A stretch of 38,205 bases of DNA from Deltaproteobacteria bacterium (GCA_019313385.1 JAFDBG010000032.1:1-38205); one strand, 5' to 3'; shown: positions 1 through 8,064, counted from the first letter of the stretch. Notes: generated by a model not told the origin, from the sequence alone. Translations and numbers: made by a program.

Positions 1-2
1 GC

Positions 3-96
3 GGAGAGGTACCGAAGTGGTCGTAACGGGATCGACTCGAAATCGATTTGGGGGCCAAAAGCTCTCACGTGGGTTCGAATCCCACCCTCTCCGCCA
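3..96 (+). tRNA. tRNA-Ser (CGA)
   Basis: The acceptor arm GGAGAGG (3-9) pairs with CCTCTCC (86-92). Discriminator G93 follows, with an encoded CCA at 94-96. The anticodon stem closes a 7-nt loop CTCGAAA, giving anticodon CGA. The long variable arm is typical of class II tRNA-Ser, and a standard T arm (GGTTCGAATCC) is present. It is the first gene of a tRNA-Ser pair just upstream of the SRP RNA, and its promoter lies outside the window. Confidence 0.95.
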
Positions 97-112
97 TAAT
101 ATAATTCCTTGC

Positions 113-206
<94 letters not shown>

Positions 207-213
207 TACAGTA

Positions 214-315
214 TGACAGCCGGGCCCCGTGGAACGGCGGATTGTGAACTCCGTCAGATCCGGAAGGAAGCAGCGGCAGCAATTCCGACGTTTGCTATGG
301 GTTCCCCGGCTGTCA
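214..315 (+). ncRNA. ffs: Small SRP RNA (4.5S RNA)
   Basis: The terminal helix TGACAGCCGGG (214-224) pairs perfectly with 305-315. The region around 253-275 carries the universally conserved SRP domain IV signature (GTCAGATCCGGAAGGAAGCAGC-like), with the GGAA tetraloop-side internal loop that binds Ffh. Its length of about 100 nt is that of the short bacterial 4.5S form without an Alu domain. A T-run follows directly, so the closing helix may double as a terminator. It sits between tRNA-Ser and dnaX, an arrangement seen in many bacteria. The exact mature ends are inferred from the pairing. Confidence 0.93.
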
Positions 316-341
316 GCTTTTAATCTCACACAGGCACACCC

Positions 342-1988
342 ATGGAATATCTTGTCCTTGCAAGAAAATGGAGACCCCAGGTATTTGAAGACGTTGTGGG
401 ACAGAACCACGTTGTCAAGACACTCAGAAATGCCGTCAAACTTGATCGCGTAGCTCACGCCTATATCTTCAGCGGCCCCAGGGGAACAGGCAAGACATCG
501 GTGGCACGTATACTGGCCAAGTCACTCAACTGTGAAAAGGGGCCGACAGAGGTTCCGTGCAATCAATGTGCGAACTGCAGAGAGATTACAGAAGGCATAT
601 CTCTGGATGTGCGCGAGATAGACGGAGCATCCAACAGGGGGATAGATGAGATAAGGGAGCTTCGGGAAAACATCAAATTTTCCCCTGTGTCCTCGCGCTA
701 CAAGATATATATCATCGACGAGGTCCACATGCTGACCACGCCTGCCTTCAACGCCCTCCTCAAGACACTGGAAGAGCCACCCCTGCACGTTGTTTTTGTC
801 TTTGCTACGACAGAGATACATAAGGTTCCGGCTACTATCCTCTCCAGGTGCCAGCATTTTGATTTTAAGCGAATATCCGTCAGACAGATAGCGGATAACC
901 TGGAACACATAGCGAAGGGGGAGGGCATCAGCATAGGCAACGCTGGCCTGTCCTGGATCGCCAGAGAAGGCGAGGGAAGTCTGCGAGACGCTCAGGGCAT
1001 TTTCGACCAGGTCATCTCGTACGCCGGAACGGACATCAAAGACGGCGATGTGGAAGATATCCTCGACCTTGCGGACAGACACCTTATATTTGAGCTTTCC
1101 GGCGCTGTTCTTAAGGGAAACGCTGGCGCGTGCCTTAAGATCATTGATGAGGCATACTATTCCGGCGTGGACGTAAAGCATTTTTATCAAATGCTCCTGG
1201 GGCATTTCATGAATCTGCTTACGGTAAAGATAACGGATGGCAATGGTGTATTAGGTGATATCCCCGACCATGAAACAACGGATCTGAAAAAGCTGGCGCA
1301 GGGGGCATCAAGGGATACAATGCAGCGTATTCTGGATATACTGATGGCGGAGGAAGATAACATTCGCAGAAGTATGGAACCACGCATAAACCTGGAATAC
1401 GCCGTGGTCAGGATGGCGTATCTTGAACCTCTTATACCCGTTGATGAAATCATTTCAAGAATGGAAGGCCTCGAAGTTAAGCTTGGCGGAGGAGGCAGGC
1501 AGGATATCCTCACAGCCCGGCAACCCCAGGTTGATCAAGAGGCGGTGGTTACTGAAAGCAACCAGATCGAGGCGGATGAGGTAAAGGGTGGCGATGGTCT
1601 GTGGCAGGATTTGAAGAGTTTTATAAAAGAAAAAAACCCTCCCTTAAGCTCAAAAATAGGCAGTGGAGAATTTGTGAGCTATGAGGACGATTGTCTTCAG
1701 ATAGGATTCCCGAGAGGTTACGTTTTTTTGGAGGACATCAAAAGCGCGCCGCAGATGAATCTCTTGACACAGATGGCGGTGGAGTTTCTCGGGAAAAGCG
1801 TAACGATAGATATTAAGTTGTTGGAAGGAGACGCGCACAATACCGGCAACACGGCATCAAAAACCGCTAGCACAAGAAACAACATCAAGAACGAGGCGCT
1901 GAGACATCCCCTTGTGCAAAAGATCGTAGATGTGTTTGAAGGCGCTGAAATAATAGATGTCAGGATAAATGGTTCAAGGAGGCAATAA
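342..1988 (+). CDS. dnaX: DNA polymerase III subunit gamma/tau
   Basis: This is the clamp-loader ATPase subunit of DNA polymerase III, 548 aa. Visible motifs are Walker A GPRGTGKT (45-52), a zinc module with Cys64, 73, 76 and 79, Walker B IIDEVHM (124-130), and the SRC arginine-finger motif (168-170). The AAA+ core and collar fill roughly residues 1-370. The rest is a less conserved tau-type C-terminal region, somewhat shorter than in E. coli (643 aa). No strong Shine-Dalgarno precedes ATG 342, but the start matches the family N-terminus (MEYLVLARKWRP). An in-frame slippery heptamer at codons 431-432 could produce a shorter gamma-like form and is listed separately. ybaB and recR follow, the usual gene order. 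Confidence 0.97.
   Translation: MEYLVLARKWRPQVFEDVVGQNHVVKTLRNAVKLDRVAHAYIFSGPRGTGKTSVARILAKSLNCEKGPTEVPCNQCANCREITEGISLDVREIDGASNRGIDEIRELRENIKFSPVSSRYKIYIIDEVHMLTTPAFNALLKTLEEPPLHVVFVFATTEIHKVPATILSRCQHFDFKRISVRQIADNLEHIAKGEGISIGNAGLSWIAREGEGSLRDAQGIFDQVISYAGTDIKDGDVEDILDLADRHLIFELSGAVLKGNAGACLKIIDEAYYSGVDVKHFYQMLLGHFMNLLTVKITDGNGVLGDIPDHETTDLKKLAQGASRDTMQRILDILMAEEDNIRRSMEPRINLEYAVVRMAYLEPLIPVDEIISRMEGLEVKLGGGGRQDILTARQPQVDQEAVVTESNQIEADEVKGGDGLWQDLKSFIKEKNPPLSSKIGSGEFVSYEDDCLQIGFPRGYVFLEDIKSAPQMNLLTQMAVEFLGKSVTIDIKLLEGDAHNTGNTASKTASTRNNIKNEALRHPLVQKIVDVFEGAEIIDVRINGSRRQ
1631..1637 (+). promoter_or_regulatory. Candidate -1 ribosomal frameshift site in dnaX
   Basis: Inside a run of seven A (1630-1636), the heptamer A AAA AAC lies exactly in the X XXY YYZ phase at codons Lys431-Asn432. 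The E. coli dnaX heptamer A AAA AAG lies at almost the same codon position. A -1 slip would add 15 codons and stop at TGA 1682-1684, giving a product of about 447 aa. A weak possible stem (GCTCA near 1648-1652 with TGAGC near 1675-1679) lies just downstream. The heptamer and its phase are seen directly. Its use is inferred. Confidence 0.45.
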
Positions 1989-1990
1989 CA

Positions 1991-2305
1991 GTGGCACAAG
2001 ACATGGGAAAAATAATGAAACAGGCCCAGCAGATGCAGGCGAAGATGATGCGCGTGCAGGAAGAGCTGGAGGCCAGAACGGTGGAGGCAACATCCGGTGG
2101 AGGGATGGTAACTGCTGTGGTCAATGGAAAATATGAACTGATGTCGCTGAAGATCGAAAAAGATGTGGTTGATCCGGAAGACATCGAAATGCTGCAGGAT
2201 CTTGTCGTCGCGGCAATAAATGAAGGGGTGCGCAAGGCGCAGGAAATGGCTCAGGAGGAGATGTCGAAAATAACCGGAGGTCTCAATATTCCCGGTCTGG
2301 GGTAG
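1991..2305 (+). CDS. ybaB: YbaB/EbfC family nucleoid-associated protein
   Basis: This is a 104-aa protein of the small dimeric DNA-binding YbaB/EbfC family. The Met/Gln-rich N-terminus (KIMKQAQQMQAKMMRVQEEL) forms the typical helix, followed by the VEATSGGGMVTAVVNG strand region and a C-terminal helix. The start is GTG 1991, chosen because AGGAGG lies 7-8 nt upstream and because GTGGCACAAGACATG keeps the family-typical residues before the internal Met. It begins 2 nt after dnaX and is probably co-transcribed with dnaX and recR. Family knowledge links it to nucleoid organisation or recombination next to RecR. Confidence 0.93.
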   Translation: MAQDMGKIMKQAQQMQAKMMRVQEELEARTVEATSGGGMVTAVVNGKYELMSLKIEKDVVDPEDIEMLQDLVVAAINEGVRKAQEMAQEEMSKITGGLNIPGLG

Positions 2306-2309
2306 TAAG

Positions 2310-2382
2310 GCAGTTGACGGTTTTCGGTTCACGGTTTTTTTCAACCGGGAACAGGTAACTGTGAACCGTAAACAGTGACTGC
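2310..2382 (+). repeat. Imperfect inverted repeat between ybaB and recR
   Basis: The outer arm GCAGT (2310-2314) pairs with ACTGC (2378-2382). Inside it, CGGTTCAC (2325-2332) pairs perfectly with GTGAACCG (2361-2368). The low-complexity 'ggttcacggtt' wording resembles small dispersed palindromes in other deltaproteobacterial genomes. It could fold in the dnaX-ybaB-recR transcript. There is no protein in this 134-bp gap. Confidence 0.5.
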
Positions 2383-2439
2383 TTTATTTCTCAAATGACA
2401 ATAAATATCTGAATTTCTTCAGTGAAGGGTTTTTAAAAC

Positions 2440-3039
2440 ATGACAGGTTACGCGCCTCCTATCCGGCGTCTCATAAAAGAGTTGTCCAGATTTCCCGGAA
2501 TAGGTGAGAAAACGGCCACGCGGCTGGCTACTTTTCTCCTGTATTCTTCCGAGAGAGATGCTGCCAGGCTTGCCGAAAGCATCATGGAAGTCAAGAGGAA
2601 GATCCGGTTCTGCTCCATCTGCTTCAATCTCACCGAAAGCGATATCTGTGAAATATGTGGTGATACTACGCGAGACAGAGATGTCATATGTGTGGTTGAA
2701 GATCCCGATTCCCTTGTCGCCATAGAAGAGAGCGGAAGCTTCAGGGGCACATACCATGTCCTCCACGGTGTGCTGTCGCCCGCTGACGGCATCGGCCCGG
2801 AGTCTCTGCGACTTCAGGAACTTCTGGACAGAATATCCGGCAGCGATGTCAGAGAGGTTATCCTGGCTACCAACCCCAGCGTTCAGGGAGAATCGACGGC
2901 ACTTCTCGTAACAAAACTGTTGCAGGGGAAAAATGTCAAGATAACCAGGATAGCCTTCGGTATTCCGATTGGGGGCGATCTCAAATATGTGGACAGGATG
3001 ACCATGACAAAGGCCATCGAGTTCCGCCGGGGGATATAA
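2440..3039 (+). CDS. recR: Recombination mediator protein RecR
   Basis: This is a 199-aa RecR, the standard family length. It has an N-terminal helix-hairpin-helix ([21 protein letters not shown], about 10-30), a zinc finger with Cys58, 61, 70 and 73, and a Toprim domain starting with [15 protein letters not shown] (about 82-96). RecR acts with RecO/RecF to load RecA on SSB-coated gapped DNA. ATG 2440 follows AAGGG about 10 nt upstream. It lies downstream of dnaX and ybaB in the conserved order, separated by an inverted repeat. Confidence 0.96.
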   Translation: MTGYAPPIRRLIKELSRFPGIGEKTATRLATFLLYSSERDAARLAESIMEVKRKIRFCSICFNLTESDICEICGDTTRDRDVICVVEDPDSLVAIEESGSFRGTYHVLHGVLSPADGIGPESLRLQELLDRISGSDVREVILATNPSVQGESTALLVTKLLQGKNVKITRIAFGIPIGGDLKYVDRMTMTKAIEFRRGI

Positions 3040-3048
3040 AACCGCCTC

Positions 3049-3900
3049 ATGAATACCATCAGAGAAATACCCACTGACATTATCACCGATACGGTCAAAG
3101 GTCTCTTCCTAACGGCGAGCTCGGAGCTCGGGGAAGATGTCCTGTCCGTCATACGCAAGGCCGCACAATCGGAAGATACAGAGCTCGGGAAATATGCCCT
3201 TGAAAAGATCCTTGAGAACGCGAAGGTCGCGAAGGATGATTCGCTCCCCCTCTGTCAGGACACGGGTCTTGCGGTTGTATTCGTGGAGGTGGGGCAGGAT
3301 GTTCATGTGACAGGGGGCGATTTCAACGAAGCCGTTCAGGAGGGTGTTCGAAGGGCATACACCGATGGGTTCCTGAGAAAATCCGTCTGCGACCCGATCA
3401 CGAGGGCAAATACCGGCGACAATACGCCCGCGGTCATTCATACGGAGATTGTTTTGGGGAACACGATACGCTTTATCGCTATGCCGAAGGGGGGCGGAAG
3501 CGAGAATATGAGCAGCTCCGTCATGCTGCTCCCGTCGTCAGGTCTCGAAGGCATAAGAAAACATATCATCGATATGGTAAGAACGGCCGGACCCAATCCC
3601 TGCCCGCCAATAATTGTCGGCGTGGGTATCGGGGGATCGATTGAAAAATCGGCGCTGCTCGCGAAGAGGGCACTCTCGCGCCGCGTGGGCGAGCCGAACC
3701 TGTTGGACACCAGGCTGTCGGAACTTGAAAGAGAAGCGCTCGTGGAGATAAACAATCTCGGCATCGGCCCCCAGGGATACGGCGGAAAGACTACCGCGCT
3801 TGCCGTGCATGTGGAGATGATGCCCTGTCATATCGCCAGCCTTCCGGTGACGGTCAATATCCAGTGCCACGTTGCGCGACACAAGGAAGCGGTAATCTGA
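3049..3900 (+). CDS. fumA: Fumarate hydratase class I, alpha (N-terminal) subunit
   Basis: This 283-aa protein is the N-terminal half of class I, Fe-S-dependent fumarases (TtdA/FumA-N family). The three likely [4Fe-4S] cysteines are Cys69 (LPLCQDTG), Cys185 (GPNPCPP) and Cys273 (NIQCHVARH). Other family blocks are KGGGSENMSS (147-156) and GVGIGGSIEKSALLAKRA (191-208). It would reversibly hydrate fumarate to malate together with the beta subunit that starts 5 nt downstream. Split alpha/beta fumarases are common in anaerobes. The related L(+)-tartrate dehydratase has the same architecture and cannot be fully excluded. There is no strong ribosome binding site, and the 9-nt gap from recR suggests read-through. 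Confidence 0.9.
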   Translation: MNTIREIPTDIITDTVKGLFLTASSELGEDVLSVIRKAAQSEDTELGKYALEKILENAKVAKDDSLPLCQDTGLAVVFVEVGQDVHVTGGDFNEAVQEGVRRAYTDGFLRKSVCDPITRANTGDNTPAVIHTEIVLGNTIRFIAMPKGGGSENMSSSVMLLPSSGLEGIRKHIIDMVRTAGPNPCPPIIVGVGIGGSIEKSALLAKRALSRRVGEPNLLDTRLSELEREALVEINNLGIGPQGYGGKTTALAVHVEMMPCHIASLPVTVNIQCHVARHKEAVI

Positions 3901-3905
3901 AATCA

Positions 3906-4466
3906 ATGAAGAATCCGATAAAAATTCATACACCCGTCACGAGAGATATCTGTGAAGAACTGCGTACCGGTGACAGGGTACTCCTGAGCGGAAGTATCAT
4001 CACCGGCAGGGATACAGCGCACAAGAGACTCTGCAAACTGATAGCCGAAGGAAGCGATCTCCCCGTGAAACTCGACGGAGAAACGATCTTCTACGCTGCC
4101 CCCACACCTCCGGGGCCCGGCCGGATTATAGGGTCCATAGGGCCGACGACAAGCTACAGGATGGATGAATATGCTCCAGTTCTGATGCGGTCAGGACTCA
4201 TCGGAATGATAGGAAAGGGAAAACGATCTGCCGAGGTCAGGGCTGCCATTATGAAATATAAGACCGTGTATTTCGGGGCCATGGGGGGAATTGCCGCCCT
4301 GATGTCCGGTTGTGTAAAGAAGGCCGACATTATCGCCTACGAGGATCTCGGACCCGAATCAATCATGCGCCTGGAGATAGAAGACTTTCCACTAATTGTT
4401 ATAAACGACACAAGAGGCGGGGATCTCTACGAAGACGCCGTGGGTTGCCACGGCATGGTCCCGTAA
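3906..4466 (+). CDS. fumB: Fumarate hydratase class I, beta (C-terminal) subunit
   Basis: This 186-aa protein is the swivelling C-terminal domain of class I fumarase. It shows the family segments LLSGSIITGRDTAHKR, GPTTSYRMDEYAP and GAMGGIAALMSGCVKK. I chose ATG 3906 (MKNPIKIHTPV) over an upstream in-frame start at 3864, because that one lies inside the alpha gene and adds residues unlike the family. The 5-nt gap from the alpha gene fits translational coupling. It pairs with the alpha subunit to complete the active site. As with alpha, a tartrate dehydratase assignment is the main alternative. Confidence 0.9.
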   Translation: MKNPIKIHTPVTRDICEELRTGDRVLLSGSIITGRDTAHKRLCKLIAEGSDLPVKLDGETIFYAAPTPPGPGRIIGSIGPTTSYRMDEYAPVLMRSGLIGMIGKGKRSAEVRAAIMKYKTVYFGAMGGIAALMSGCVKKADIIAYEDLGPESIMRLEIEDFPLIVINDTRGGDLYEDAVGCHGMVP

Positions 4467-4545
4467 AGGTACTGGTCGGTAGAGATGCTATGCAATGCTC
4501 CTCTTGTCCTTGACAAAATCCAGGACAAAGCGGAGGTGATTGAAA

Positions 4546-4994
4546 ATGGCTCGAAACGCATGCTCAGGATCGTGTTTTTTTATCAGGTCCTTGCTAACGG
4601 GTGGATGATGTCCACGTCCGCGTGGTTTGGCAAATATGGGTGCGGAAGATATTCGGCGGGCCATGGATAGAAAGCAGAATGAAGGCTGGAAATCTTCCGC
4701 TCTTATAACAAATCGCAAGGTAGAAAATATTCTTCAGACGGGTGCGGGGATGGTGGCTACGGGTTATCCCGGATGTAATATCACTATCGGCGCCCATCTC
4801 GACAAAAATAATGTTAAGACGATCCACCCCGTGCAACTTATCCAAATGGCCATGTATGGGGGGCGGACGGAGTAATTAACCGGGTAGATGATCTCCATCT
4901 GGTTGCCATAGACGACGCGGGAGGGAAGACTCTGTGCGAAGAGGCGAAACACAAGAGCCCTGTTAAATTTTTTTTAAAAGAGGTATTGACATAA
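4546..4994 (+). pseudogene. CCG-domain Fe-S protein C-terminal segment with in-frame TGA
   Basis: A strong Shine-Dalgarno (GGAGGTGA) lies 6 nt before ATG 4546. The frame runs 20 codons, meets TGA (4606-4608) followed at once by TGT, then stays open to TAA at 4873-4875. The later part (KVENILQTGAGMVATGYPGC, then HPVQLIQMA) matches the end of a CCG domain of the GlcF/GlpC/HdrB type. A -1 shift at a six-G run (4858-4863) would add about 43 residues, ending at TAA 4992-4994. Two lesions favour a decaying, truncated gene. However, the TGA-TGT pair falls about where the Cys-Cys of a CCG motif is expected, so selenocysteine is possible. The region 4467-4545 holds nothing else recognisable. Confidence 0.45.
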
Positions 4995-5014
4995 AAGATT
5001 TTATTAAATATAGT
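4986..5014 (+). promoter_or_regulatory. Sigma-70-type promoter of the oxidoreductase operon
   Basis: TTGACA (4986-4991), a 17-bp AT-rich spacer and TATAGT (5009-5014) make a near-consensus promoter about 38 bp before the ATG of the gamma-subunit gene. An A/T-rich stretch (about 4964-4980) just upstream could act as an UP element. The -35 box overlaps the end of the shifted reading frame of the preceding CCG-domain remnant. Confidence 0.75.
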
Positions 5015-5051
5015 GTCCGTTTTCCGAATTCACGCAAGGGAGATTTTCCTT

Positions 5052-5600
5052 ATGATAGAGATACGATGGCATGGAAGGGGCGGTCAGGGAGCGGTGACGT
5101 CGGTCGAGACGCTCGCGCTTGCCGCTATTGGAGAGGGGCAATACGCTCAGGGTTTTCCGAGCTTCGGCCCCGAGAGAAGAGGGGCGCCGGTAGCGGCGTT
5201 TAATCGTATCGATGACAAGAAGATACGGGTCAGGTCGGGCATTTATAACCCCGATGTCGTCATCGTCCTTGACGCGAGCCTGATGGTTCTGGTGAACGTC
5301 GCCGAGGGGTTGAATCCCGAAGGTACCCTGATTGTCAATACCGCCAAATCACCGGAAGAGGTGAAGACGGAAACAGGGTTCAAGGGGACCGTAGCCACGG
5401 TTGACGCGTCGAAGATAGCACGGGAAGAGATGGGTGTCCCGATAACCAATACCACCATGATCGGGGCGGCCATCAAGGCGACCGGACTGGTAAAGATCGA
5501 ATCGGTGAAAGAGCCGTTGAAAAAGCGATTTGGAAAGATAGCCCAGAAAAACATAAACGCGATGGAACGGGCTTATAAGGAGCTCAAAATAGCCAAGTAG
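5052..5600 (+). CDS. porC: 2-oxoacid:ferredoxin oxidoreductase, gamma subunit
   Basis: This 182-aa protein is the gamma subunit of the four-subunit pyruvate/2-oxoacid:ferredoxin oxidoreductase family. The N-terminal IRWHGRGGQGAVTS and the QGFPSFGPERRGAPV block (about 33-47) are diagnostic of the domain that contacts CoA. ATG 5052 is chosen because AGGGAGA lies 8 nt upstream; an upstream in-frame codon at 5013 falls on the -10 promoter element. It is the first gene of a gamma-delta-alpha-beta operon. The order and sizes fit pyruvate synthase (Por), but a branched-chain 2-ketoacid substrate cannot be excluded from sequence alone. Confidence 0.92.
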   Translation: MIEIRWHGRGGQGAVTSVETLALAAIGEGQYAQGFPSFGPERRGAPVAAFNRIDDKKIRVRSGIYNPDVVIVLDASLMVLVNVAEGLNPEGTLIVNTAKSPEEVKTETGFKGTVATVDASKIAREEMGVPITNTTMIGAAIKATGLVKIESVKEPLKKRFGKIAQKNINAMERAYKELKIAK

Positions 5601-5629
5601 TTCACAAATACCTTGAGGTTGACAGTCTT

Positions 5630-5923
5630 ATGGAAAAAGAGAAAAAATGGCCGGAAACGTGGCAGGAACTTACCCCGGGATGCATGGTGTTCAGGCCGGG
5701 GAGCACGCGGGACTACCACACGGGAACCTGGCGGGCGTCGAGACCCATATATGACACCAGCAGATGCATTAAGTGCGGCGTCTGCTATATCTTCTGCCCG
5801 GAAGGGTGTATTTCCCAGGATGCCGATGGATACTTCATGGCGGATCTTGATTACTGCAAAGGGTGTGGAATCTGCGCCCATGAATGCTGGCCTGGAGCCA
5901 TAAAGATGGTGGAGGAGGGATAG
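5630..5923 (+). CDS. porD: 2-oxoacid:ferredoxin oxidoreductase, delta (ferredoxin) subunit
   Basis: This 97-aa protein is the 8Fe ferredoxin-like delta subunit. It has two CxxCxxCxxxC clusters: Cys46/49/52/56 and Cys76/79/82/86. The second ends in CWPGAI rather than the usual CP, so the proline after the last cysteine is replaced by Trp-Pro. It relays electrons from the thiamine-pyrophosphate site in the beta subunit to external ferredoxin. It lies 29 nt after gamma and 3 nt before alpha. A weak GAGG lies about 13 nt upstream of ATG 5630. Confidence 0.92.
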   Translation: MEKEKKWPETWQELTPGCMVFRPGSTRDYHTGTWRASRPIYDTSRCIKCGVCYIFCPEGCISQDADGYFMADLDYCKGCGICAHECWPGAIKMVEEG

Positions 5924-5926
5924 GTT

Positions 5927-7105
5927 ATGTCTGAAAGAATTGGTATGGAGATAGCGCTTGCTGCGGCTGAAGCGGTTGCCCTGTGCAAACCCGATGTTGT
6001 GGCCGCCTATCCTATCACACCGAATACCCATATACCGGAACATCTGTCGGATATCGTCGCGGAAGGAAGACTTGATGCCGACTTTATCTGTGTGGAATCC
6101 GAGCATTCCGCCCTGAGCGCCTGTTGCGGGGCATCCGGTGCCGGCGCGCGTGCCTTTACGGCAACGAGTTCACAGGGCCTTTTGTATATGGCGGAGGTTG
6201 TTCCGATCGTACCGTCAATGCGTCTTCCCATCGTGATGGCAATCGGTAACCGGGCACTGTCCGGTCCTATTAACATATGGAACGACCATAGCGATATCAT
6301 GTCTCAGAGGGATTCCGGCTGGATTTCCATGTTTGCGGCAGACGGGCAGGAAACGATAGACATGATGATACAGGCGTTCAAGATTGCCGAACACCGTGAC
6401 GTCATGCTGCCGGTCAATGTCAACCTGGACGGTTTTCAATTGACGCACGTGGTTGAGCCCATGATGATGCCCAGTCAGAAGGAAGTGGACAAATTCCTTC
6501 CCGCATATAAGCCGTATGCCGCGGTCCACCCGGACAATATCGTCTCCATGGGATCCTTGGCGATGCCGGAGATATTCAACGAAGCCATGATGGCCAAGGA
6601 CCAGGTTCTGATAAACTCCAAGAAGATCATACTGGAGATATGGAAGGAATGGGAGGAACAGTTCGGCCGGAAATATGAGCCGATAGGCGAGTACCGGATG
6701 GAAGGTGCCGAGGTCGCCATGCTGACCCTGGGGTCCATGGGAGACACGGCAGAGGTTGCCATCGACGCATTGCGCGAGAAGGGGGTGAAAGCAGGTCTGC
6801 TGAAGATGAAGCTCTGGCGGCCCTTCCCTGTTGAAGAGTTGCTCAAGGCGGTTAGTGGCCTCAAGTCGCTGGTGGTTATTGACCGGGCGGTATCGTTTGG
6901 TGGTCCTTGTGGCCCCGTCTGCTTGGAGGTCAAATCGGCCCTGTACGATCAGAAGGAGCGCCCCCTGATAACGAATTATATTATCGGGCTTGGCGGTCGC
7001 GATGTCGTTGTTGCTGATTTCGTCAAGATTGCGGAACAGGCGATCGGCGCGCAGAAGAAGAAACCCGCAAAAGCGTACGAAATATACGGAGTGAGGGGAT
7101 CATGA
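5927..7105 (+). CDS. porA: 2-oxoacid:ferredoxin oxidoreductase, alpha subunit
   Basis: This 392-aa protein has the expected length of the alpha subunit. It contains the pyrimidine-binding transketolase-like domain with AAYPITPNTHIPEHL (about 24-38), ESEHSALSACCGASGAGARAFTATSSQGL-type residues (about 58-86, with the conserved Glu contacting thiamine pyrophosphate), and a C-terminal transketolase-C-like domain (VAMLTLGSMGDTAEVAID; VVIDRAVSFGGPCGP). It binds the 2-oxoacid together with beta. GGAGG lies 7 nt before ATG 5927. Its stop overlaps the ATG of the beta gene (ATGA, 7102-7105), implying coupled translation. Confidence 0.93.
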   Translation: MSERIGMEIALAAAEAVALCKPDVVAAYPITPNTHIPEHLSDIVAEGRLDADFICVESEHSALSACCGASGAGARAFTATSSQGLLYMAEVVPIVPSMRLPIVMAIGNRALSGPINIWNDHSDIMSQRDSGWISMFAADGQETIDMMIQAFKIAEHRDVMLPVNVNLDGFQLTHVVEPMMMPSQKEVDKFLPAYKPYAAVHPDNIVSMGSLAMPEIFNEAMMAKDQVLINSKKIILEIWKEWEEQFGRKYEPIGEYRMEGAEVAMLTLGSMGDTAEVAIDALREKGVKAGLLKMKLWRPFPVEELLKAVSGLKSLVVIDRAVSFGGPCGPVCLEVKSALYDQKERPLITNYIIGLGGRDVVVADFVKIAEQAIGAQKKKPAKAYEIYGVRGS

Positions 7106-8064
7106 ATATTGTAGAGAACTTTGATTTATATGCTCCACGGCTGGTGGATAAGGAAGAATACTTCAATGCCGGGCACCGTGCCTGTTCAGGATGCGGGGAA
7201 GCCCTCGCTATCCGACTGATGTGCAAGGCCCTTGGCGAAGATACCGTGATCGTGAACGCAACGGGATGCATGGAAGTTATATCGGTTATGTATCCCACGA
7301 CGGCATGGAGTCTTCCGTGGATCCACGTTGCATTTCCCAATGCCGCCTCAGTTGGAGCGGGTGTTGAAGCCGCGCTCAAGGTCCTGCGGCGGAAGGGGAA
7401 GATAGCGGATCGAAGGATAAAGACGGTTTGCATCGGCGGAGACGGAGGAACCTTTGATATCGGTTTCCAGGCCCTTTCCGGCACCATGGAACGGGGTCAT
7501 GATGTCCTCTATGTCTGTTTCGATAACGAGGCATACATGAATACCGGTATTCAGAGATCCGGCGCCACGCCATTCGGCGCTTCGACAACCACAAACCCCG
7601 CAGGCGCCGCCAGTCAGGGAAAGGACGAGTGGAAGAAGAATATCGCCGAGATCATCGCGTCCCACAACGTGCCCTATGTCGCCACGGCCTGTCACAGTTA
7701 TCCCCTTGACTTCATGAACAAGGTCAAGAAGGCACGGGAAGTTGAAGGACCGAGTTACATCCACTGCCTGTCGGTGTGCCCGACGGGATGGAGGGTTCAG
7801 ACTGAGGACTGCATCAAGGCAGGACGGCTGGCCGTCGAAACGGGTGTCTTCCCGCTGTACGAGATAGAGAACGGCAAGTACACGATGTCATCCCTCAACC
7901 CAGAGGAGCTGAGACCTGTTGAAGATTACCTGAAGCTACAGGGCCGGTTTCGCCATCTGACAACCGATTCTATAGAGAAGATACAGGACAGGATAATCCT
8001 AGAAAATAATAAGCTGCTCGACAAGGCTGAGAATCTGCATTCCTGGGCCGAACTGGAAGGATAA
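7102..8064 (+). CDS. porB: 2-oxoacid:ferredoxin oxidoreductase, beta subunit
   Basis: This 320-aa thiamine-pyrophosphate and [4Fe-4S] subunit carries cluster cysteines Cys28 and Cys31 (CSGCGEA), Cys56 (ATGCMEV) and one of Cys222/Cys226 (HCLSVCPTGW). The thiamine motif starts at GDGGTFDIG (113-121) and ends near Asn142 (CFDNEAYMNTG). Together with alpha it decarboxylates a 2-oxoacid (probably pyruvate) to acyl-CoA, or runs in reverse for CO2 fixation. It overlaps the alpha gene by 4 nt. A nested hairpin follows in the gap to the next gene. Confidence 0.93.
   Translation: MNIVENFDLYAPRLVDKEEYFNAGHRACSGCGEALAIRLMCKALGEDTVIVNATGCMEVISVMYPTTAWSLPWIHVAFPNAASVGAGVEAALKVLRRKGKIADRRIKTVCIGGDGGTFDIGFQALSGTMERGHDVLYVCFDNEAYMNTGIQRSGATPFGASTTTNPAGAASQGKDEWKKNIAEIIASHNVPYVATACHSYPLDFMNKVKKAREVEGPSYIHCLSVCPTGWRVQTEDCIKAGRLAVETGVFPLYEIENGKYTMSSLNPEELRPVEDYLKLQGRFRHLTTDSIEKIQDRIILENNKLLDKAENLHSWAELEG

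Noticed and set aside
4485-4670. 61-codon plus frame after the fumarase beta gene
   Set aside because: It overlaps the CCG-domain frame, has no Shine-Dalgarno and matches nothing. The frame starting at 4546 has both a strong Shine-Dalgarno and a recognisable domain.
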